A stretch of 64,000 nt of DNA from Acorus gramineus (Eukaryota > Streptophyta > Magnoliopsida > Acorales > Acoraceae), in contig JAUJYN010000021.1 of assembly GCA_030737835.1 (NCBI GenBank), forward strand, positions 2,341,048-2,405,047. Direction: 5' to 3'. Every line of letters starts with the position of its first letter. Positions within the stretch are counted from its first letter, which is position 1. The notes under the pieces are model-generated. The model was not told where the DNA came from, ran no database searches, and saw only the letters and a list, made by a program, of their open reading frames with translations. Below, in pieces: positions 57,781-64,000 of the stretch. The position numbers and the translations under genes are program-made.

Positions 57781-58415
57781 AGGTTTCCCAGCAGGAGGGA
57801 CTTTTCCCAGTTTCTGTGGCTCATGTACTTGAACAAAGTCTTGACTAAATCATACATTGCCCGTTATTCTCCGCCTCACTGGAGATGGACAGAGTATGTG
57901 TCATGTGTGGTGGTGAGACGATACTGTGGTTTACCTATTTGTCTCTTGTCCTATGACTAGGAAGGTCTGGGGTTGGCTGCACTCAGCAACTGGGATAATC
58001 ACAGTTTTACTACTATGGAGGACCTATGGAAGGCTGGGAGTGGTGATCAAAGCACGAAAGCGAAAGCGTCCCAATTGTTTATTCCTGCAGTGGTGTGGGC
58101 CATTTGGTGTACTAGGAATCCCACGGTGTTCGGAGGGGGTTCACCATATGCACAGAATGTTTGGGAGTCTGCAATAAGCTACATTCATGAGTGAGGGAGA
58201 TATTGCGCTGGGGCGTCGGCCATAGTGTTTGTGGGGAACAAACTCCTGATTCAAGAGTAGTTTTGAATTTGCATTTGGATGGAACCAAGGTAGAGCTCTC
58301 CTCTACAGGGTTACATCATTTTTTTTATTGTTCCTTTTCACTGTTGTATCCATTTTGGGCATCTCTTCCTGTTTAATATGAAGGTGTATGCCTACCATTC
58401 CCATAAAAAAAGAAA
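57781..58415 (+). mobile_element. LINE 3' end fragment 1 (zf-RVT region)
   Basis: Broken frames give LNKVLTKSYIARYSPPHW, then CVMCGGETI, with a shift to LFVSCPMTRKVWGWLHSATG, then FIPAVVWAIWCTRNPTVFGG and WESAISYI. This is the zinc-binding region found at the C-terminus of plant L1-type reverse transcriptases. The fragment ends with a short 3' part and an A-rich tail (about 58406-58415). Confidence 0.75.
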
Positions 58416-58745
58416 GGGGTTTCCCAGTTTCAATTCCAGCAGGCTGTTGGGTACTATGGCTGACTCGAAATGACGTGGACTTAAAAAAAAAAGTTCATAG
58501 TTTGAAAATAATCACGTTTCAGGACTGGGCCTGCGACTGTGTGGGAGCACAGATTGCACAAATTGTAGGCATCAAACTGGTGATCAGGCTGTAGAGGCAG
58601 AGCCAAATATCTCAAGCAGATTTGTAGTTGATCTCTCATCTACTTTCGAATTTTATCTGTTTTTTATGTTGTTATTGTTTAGAATTGTACCCCAATGTTT
58701 TCAATGAAAAACAGAGGTACAATTCCTACAAATATTTTAAAAAAA
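58416..58745 (+). mobile_element. LINE 3' end fragment 2
   Basis: It reads AGCWVLWLTRNDVDLKKKVH and FQDWACDC, a diverged version of the same LINE C-terminus, then a T-rich 3' region ending in ATGAAAAACAGAGGTAC. It lies directly behind fragment 1 in the same orientation. Confidence 0.6.
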
Positions 58746-60190
58746 GGCTTTGCCCCAGATTTTTCAATTAGGTATAGCCACATTAAATCTCCTCTAAAAG
58801 ACAGTTGTTCTTAATCAATTTGTTCAACACTTCAAATTCAGAATCATTTGGGAAACTTTTGCCTCCTTGCTCCTGTCCCATTTCATCATCTTTTTAAACA
58901 ATCCCACATCTGCTGGGTATTGAGCACCTTAATTCATCACAAAGCAGGCCCCATCCAGCTCCAAATCTCTGCTCAAAAGTATAAGAAAATATGCTTCTAA
59001 GTTCATCTCTTGTGTTCAGTTCTTTTGCTAAAATTTGGAGCTGCCAATCCCATATTTTATCTCAAACAAAATTCATAGCTGTCGATCCTGTATTTAGTTC
59101 TTTTACCGTATTTGGAATTAGAAATCCTGAATTCAATTGTAAAACAATTCGAGATGACTAATCCAGAGGTAAACAGATAAATTTGGGATTGGCAATCACG
59201 AATTGAACTATTGTTTAATATTTTTTAATAATCTGAGAGAGAGAGAGACCACAAATCTTCTGATTTTTTTTTTTTCAGATCAAAAACTGCCTGATCAATG
59301 CCCTTTATGATGGCACCAGTTAACGTGGACCACTGATAAACCTGAATGATGAATGACAAGTAAAAACTCAGATTGGCTTATACTTTAAATGAGGCTACTT
59401 TATCTTCTTTTTTTTATCAGAATAGAGAATATGGAGTCTACTGCAAAATTACGTTGTCTGGTCACACTCGAACCTATCCTATAGTTTATTGATCAGACGT
59501 AACAAATGATTCTTCATTTCAGGAAATTTTCTGACTGCAGGATTTCTGCCCTCTTTTTAAAATAGGAATTATTTAAAAACCCAAAGAATATCTATCATAA
59601 ATCTTTTTCTGATGAATAGATACCATGTGAATATTTTTCCTGTTTCTTCAAATTCCCTTGTCAAATATCCAACAGAAAAAAGTGACCACTAAGGCAAAAC
59701 TTCCAAGAATATTGATTTTCACACTCTTGTTTTTCTGCCTCAGCTTTGTTCCACTTACTCCCAGCCCCATAACATGACTCATCAATTTTAATAGGTTATC
59801 AGGCTTTCTGGAAGAAAATCCTACCAAAAGAACAAAAAGATCACTAAAGGAGGTCTTTCAATCCTTGGATTCTTTGAAAAAATTCCTTAGGATTCACGAA
59901 GCCAAGAAATACAGGGTATTTGGGTGATCATTTTGGACGAACCTTGGAGTCTTTCAAAAAAAAAAAGTTCGATGACAAAAATCCAAGATTTGGAATTCCA
60001 AAATTCCACTTGCAAATCACAACATATCCTACTCTCAATGACTTGGTTTGAAATTTCCAAAATCCAAAATTTTAGGTGGAATTAATAACATAACAAATAA
60101 TTTAAACAAAAAACCTTAAAGGAGGATTTTTAGAAATTCCAGAAAAGGACATTTGCATGTCCCTCCCTCTACCAAGGTGGAATTCTGAAA
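58746..60190. other. AT-rich intergenic DNA, no gene seen
   Basis: A GA run is at about 59233-59247, with several A and T runs. No gene or clear element was recognised. Confidence 0.45.
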
Positions 60191-60665
60191 TAAGTGATTT
60201 GCATCCCCTTCCCTTGCTCTCTTTGGTTAACATCATTTGTTCTTTTCTCCCAAGGACTGGTTCTAGATGTTGATACACTCCCTAAAATGCTGCAATGTAT
60301 TTACCAAAGAAGCATGAAAGCAAAAATTTCTCAGTACTTTGTGCCGGCTGTGGTGTGCTCACTTTGGCTTACACAGAACGAGGTCATTTTCAAGGGATCT
60401 ACCCTGTATGAGGAAAATCTCTGAGAGTCAGTTATTTGGGCTCAATAAACACGGGGGAAGGGGGGGAGGAGATCGGGGTTGATTTTGATTGAGTAGGGAG
60501 TGGTTGGGTGTACGTGTGTCTAGGCCTATTCTACCAAAACACGTCTAATTCATGGTTTTGTGTTCGTGGTAAGGTGGTTTTCGTGTCGACTCAGTTATTG
60601 TTGTTTTCTTGAATGTTTTGGGCATTCTCTTCCTTTTTAATTAAACTGTAAGTCCGTTCTTGTGT
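60191..60665 (+). mobile_element. LINE 3' end fragment 3
   Basis: A 76-codon frame (60194-60424) ends SMKAKISQYFVPAVVCSLWL then TQNEVIFKGSTLYEENL, parallel to fragment 1 (KAKASQLFIPAVVWAIWCTR). A T-rich 3' tail follows to about 60660. The catalytic part is missing. Confidence 0.6.
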
Positions 60666-61430
60666 CAAAACTTTATTCCTAACATTCATTTTCCATTAAA
60701 CCTCAGAGATATAAAACAAGATATATAAAATCCATCAATCCAATCTATGATTCAAGCCATAAAAATACAGATGTTAGAAAAGGGGTGGCTGCAACACTCC
60801 TACCTCAATAAACTTATCTAGAAAACAGATACTTCGAATGCATAAGAAGAAAATGCCTCTGGTTAAGAAAGAACATGCCGCATTATTCTTGAAAATGCTA
60901 AATCAAAACTAAGCCGATGAATAGTATAGATGGTCAAACAATCAAACAATGAAATAACAAAAATAAAAGCATGGGATGAAAACAGAATGAAGTTTAAAAA
61001 GCTATAATGATGAATTACTAACTGAAAACAAAAGAGTAAAGCAAATAAAAATAATATAAAATGATATGAAATAAAAACCTTTCCAACATTCCCACAGCTA
61101 AACAGAACAGAAAAGGAAAGATAAAAAAAAAAGCCATATACAAAGAGCATTATCAAGGATACAAAGAAGGATACAGGTGTAGAAAATCATTCCTGAAGAC
61201 TGACTGAAAACTTCATGCTGCATGGATATATTGAGATCAACTGCAGAAGATAATCTTTGAAAATAAATTGTTTTTCCAGAATAAATGAATAAATTTGGAA
61301 AAGGTGAAGTACTCACGGTAAGGCCAGGGATGCTTTCTCCGGTTACTGATGATAATCAATGGGATCTTGATCCATAAAGCAGTCTATTCTAAAGATTTGC
61401 TAATTGTTGAATAATTTGCTAAAACACACT

Positions 61431-63462
61431 TTATCTGGTGTCCTTGCATTTCTCAAATGAACCAGGATTGTATCTATCCTCAAAACCGTGCTCAGAGTCA
61501 GAAGGCCCTGACTTATGGCCTTCATTTCTCCTTCTATGTCTACTTTTGTTTTCTAACCTCTGATCAAAATTTCCCTTGTTACAATCATTGACTTCATTTG
61601 ATGTTGAAGATGATCTAAAATTTTGATACATAGACCTGTGAGAAGAAACAGAACTGTCCTTCCTAACCATTGTGGTTTCCATGCTATGTCGCTCCTTTTT
61701 ATCATAGGGCCAATGTGAGTGACTGTGAATTTGATAACTCAAATTACTTCTAGATTCATGCTCTATATGCTGTCCATATTTACTAGTTCTCCCTTGACCC
61801 CCTCTAGGACTATGGAAGCCATCCCCTTGTTGTTGGTGTGCATTCTCAAAACCATTGTTCAAGGATGAACAATCCTGGCAAAGAGAATCATCTGGCAACA
61901 CAGACATAACATCACATCCACCACATAACATCTTTCCATCAACATGTGAATCCTTTCTTTCCACTTCTGATGACTCATGCCCACTGTTCTTCAATCCATA
62001 AAATGTTGAAGTCATGTCACTGCCAAAAGTAGACTCAGGTAGGAACATACCAGTCCCTGTGGCTCCTTTCACAAAACACCCAATCCCTCCAGCCTGCTTT
62101 ATTTCTTCCATGTGCTCTTCAATAATATCCCTCAGCACCTTCAAATATGCATATTAAAGAAAATGAAGAAAAAACGTCACTTAACAAATTTGGCTTGTAA
62201 AAATAAAAAATGATACTTCACAATTATAGGGCAAGCAAGTTTCAAATCTTGGGGTGTATACTCACATCTATTTGTGTTCGCTTCACCTTCTTGCCACGAT
62301 ATGACATTCTCCTCCGCTTGTAATCTCTTTCTGCAGCTAATTGTTCTTCTCTGGTTTTAAATGTATTTGGACCCTAATAAATTGAAAGGAAATGAGAAAT
62401 AAAGACAAACCTAAATAAGAGAACAAATGATAAGAAATGAGGTTCATAATTGATAAGAAAAAGCACAGAGCAAAAGGCCACAAACTAACTAATGGATGCA
62501 TATTCACAGAGAGACATTGATGTACACATATATTACCATCAATCTGCCACGATACAAAATTCACCGTACTTTACAAAAATGACATGCTTGTAATGCAAGC
62601 TAGAAAAATGTGTATTCATTTTAGAAAGGGTTTTCAAACGACTGATTTACAAGTGCTCAACAACATCACGTCAAGTAGGAGGCGTGATTTGTAATTATGT
62701 CAATAGGAGACGTGATTCACGTCTGCAACATAAAGAAAGAAAAAAAATCTAGGACAAAACTGGCCCAAGGATAGTTTTGCAATTAAAAATGGCCCAGGAC
62801 CAGTCTTGAAATTAAAAAATATATTGGGGCCAAAAATGGAAATTGGACTTAATAGATCATTTCAAAATCAACCTAATCTTGATCTTAGGTTCTACTAGTT
62901 ATGCTCCATAACCATAAGTAGGGGCTTAAATTAAAAACCAGCTTATATGTTTTTTTTAAAAGGGAGGTGGTTTTATGGCCATTGGCCTCAAACGGCTTGA
63001 TAGCCGTTGGAAACCAATGCTGGGGCTGTTGGGATCCCAATGGCCACCGGAAAAAAAAATTGAATTCAAATAAATTGATGATGATGTAAGCATGACGTCC
63101 TCACAAAATTGCAAAATTTCGATAAATTGACCAATATTCACAATTTACCCCTCTACCCCTAGGACAATATAGATCATATTGGAATGACGGTCTCTAATTT
63201 GGTCAAACCAATGATTGAGGACAATTCATCAAAGTGACAAAGTACTTCAATTCATTTATGAACATGTGTTACATTTACATTGAAAAATGTTAAAAGTGAT
63301 TTCTTAACTTTCAAATTCTTAAGCAAAGAGAACACTTAAATAACATAAATTACCTGGTTGCGTGGTTGCTGCCAAACAAGCCCATCATGCTCAAGAATAG
63401 CTCTATAGTTAGAACGTTTTCCTCGCTCCTCATTGGCCTTCATAGTTATGTAATTATTTATC
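61431..63462 (-). CDS. Host gene, last three exons; resembles U11/U12 snRNP 48 kDa protein
   Basis: Minus strand. Exon A is 63462-63354 (NNYITMKANEERGKRSNYRA, then EHDGLVWQQPRNQ). Exon B is 62373-62266 (TREEQLAAERDYKRRRMSYR then GKKVKRTQID). Exon C is 62138-61431 (VLRDIIEEHMEEIKQAGGIG, then a long Ser/His/Arg-rich tail, stop at 61431-61433). All visible junctions are GT-AG and keep one frame: 109 nt with one leading base, then 108 nt, then the terminal exon. The conserved core matches my memory of plant U11-48K proteins, which recognise the 5' splice site in the minor spliceosome; the tail is RS/SR-like. Earlier exons are beyond 64000. A donor at 61316 (TACC then GTGAGT) and acceptor at 61098 suggest a 3'-UTR intron. 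The frame is intact, so it is probably active. The identity needs a database check. Confidence 0.7.
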
Positions 63463-63603
63463 CTGTAAAAAAAGAGTTTTATGTTTTATAAGTTAAAATT
63501 TGACAGAAAATGCTTATATACTTTTCCAGTGCACAACAATTACAAAATTGTAAGTTATAAATGAATGGTAAATTAGATAGGGTGAAGTGGGAAAACTACT
63601 GTT

Positions 63604-63875
63604 GCAGAAAATAGGAAGGAGGGATGGGTTTCTTGGACCTGCAAAATATGAATCAAGCCCTTATGGATGAAGTGCCTGTAGGGATTGGTGGCAGAGCAAG
63701 AGGCCATGTTGTTTAGGGTAATTAGAGTTCATCACTGCTTCAGGTCTTACATAATGTGGCCTACTTTAAATCATGGTATTGAATGGGATCCAAAAATGGT
63801 TGATTGTTTCATGTAGGTTCACAGTGGGTTCTGTTTAGTTAAAAAAAAAATCAAAATCAAAATCAAAATCATAGT
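63604..63875 (+). mobile_element. LINE fragment inside host intron
   Basis: The reading GGMGFLDLQNMNQALMDE, then in another frame AEQEAMLFRVIRVHHC, resembles the plant L1 stretch between the reverse transcriptase and the zinc-binding end. An A run with repeated ATCAAA (63841-63870) follows. It lies upstream of exon A of the minus-strand gene, in opposite orientation. Confidence 0.5.
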
Positions 63876-64000
63876 GGTAGTAAGTTAGAGATTCCCTCCA
63901 GTGGTCCCCCTTCCCAATCTTCTAAGATGATTCAATTTTGATACATTTACAGCTGGGGAGGATGGAGTGGTTTGATGCCTGACGTTGAGGAGGGACTTGA

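Noticed and set aside
1..64000. tRNA, rRNA, CRISPR arrays, riboswitches
   Set aside because: No cloverleaf with box A/B, rRNA-like or regularly spaced direct-repeat structure was recognised by eye. A tRNAscan or Rfam search could still find small ones.

Overview
This looks like a heterochromatic, retrotransposon-packed stretch of a flowering-plant nuclear genome. The evidence is nested LTR retrotransposons with 5-bp target duplications, LINE 3' tails, TIR transposons, a decayed plant-specific chromomethylase (CMT) gene, and the 3' end of an intron-bearing host gene at the right edge. The species cannot be determined from sequence alone. I saw no tRNA, rRNA, CRISPR or prokaryotic operon structure.

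Left part (1-35.8 kb): a non-autonomous Ty3/gypsy element of Tat/Ogre-like type is present as a head-to-tail chain. Copy 1 internal is 4744-16665, then LTR 16666-17707, copy 2 internal 17708-27327, LTR 27328-28350, a deleted copy 3 (28351-30182), LTR 30183-33612, and a copy 4 leader joined to an inverted segment. Each LTR is about 1 kb, has a TATA box, and is followed by a primer-binding-like site. The internal part keeps gag, duplicated protease-like segments in copy 1, and only the C-terminal tail of integrase; no reverse transcriptase was found. On the opposite strand it carries an intron-containing gene with a plant mobile domain (PMD) and coiled coils. Into this chain several much longer LTRs have inserted: a stack at 1-4743, a solo LTR at 7136-9814 (duplication GGAGT), and a solo LTR at 30643-33099 (duplication ACATT).

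Middle part (36.6-51.8 kb): mostly long LTRs. There are a reversed LTR split by a solo LTR at 37085-39665 (duplication ATATG), a small TIR transposon, a divergent LTR split by a rearranged solo LTR at 43106-46626 (duplication CTGTT), and a short internal region with a polypurine tract followed by a 3' LTR (47038-50076). Reversed decayed LTR fragments follow.

The most unusual signal is shared by the long LTRs. Each has a conserved two-intron architecture. Intron 1 is a very CpG-rich core. Exon 2 is exactly 36 nt in six copies. Intron 2 holds the best-conserved block of the whole LTR. Exon 3 is short and keeps an open frame to a stop. Exons 2 and 3 read in one frame in five copies, and most changes between two copies are synonymous, so these LTRs may carry a spliced mini-gene. 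A hairpin motif just before the second acceptor recurs in LTR families that are otherwise diverged.

Right part (51.8-64 kb): a broken chromomethylase copy (BAH, start of the methyltransferase domain, chromodomain) on the + strand, a 213-bp TIR element, several LINE 3' fragments, and the last three exons of a minus-strand host gene resembling the U11/U12 snRNP 48 kDa protein (61431-63462).
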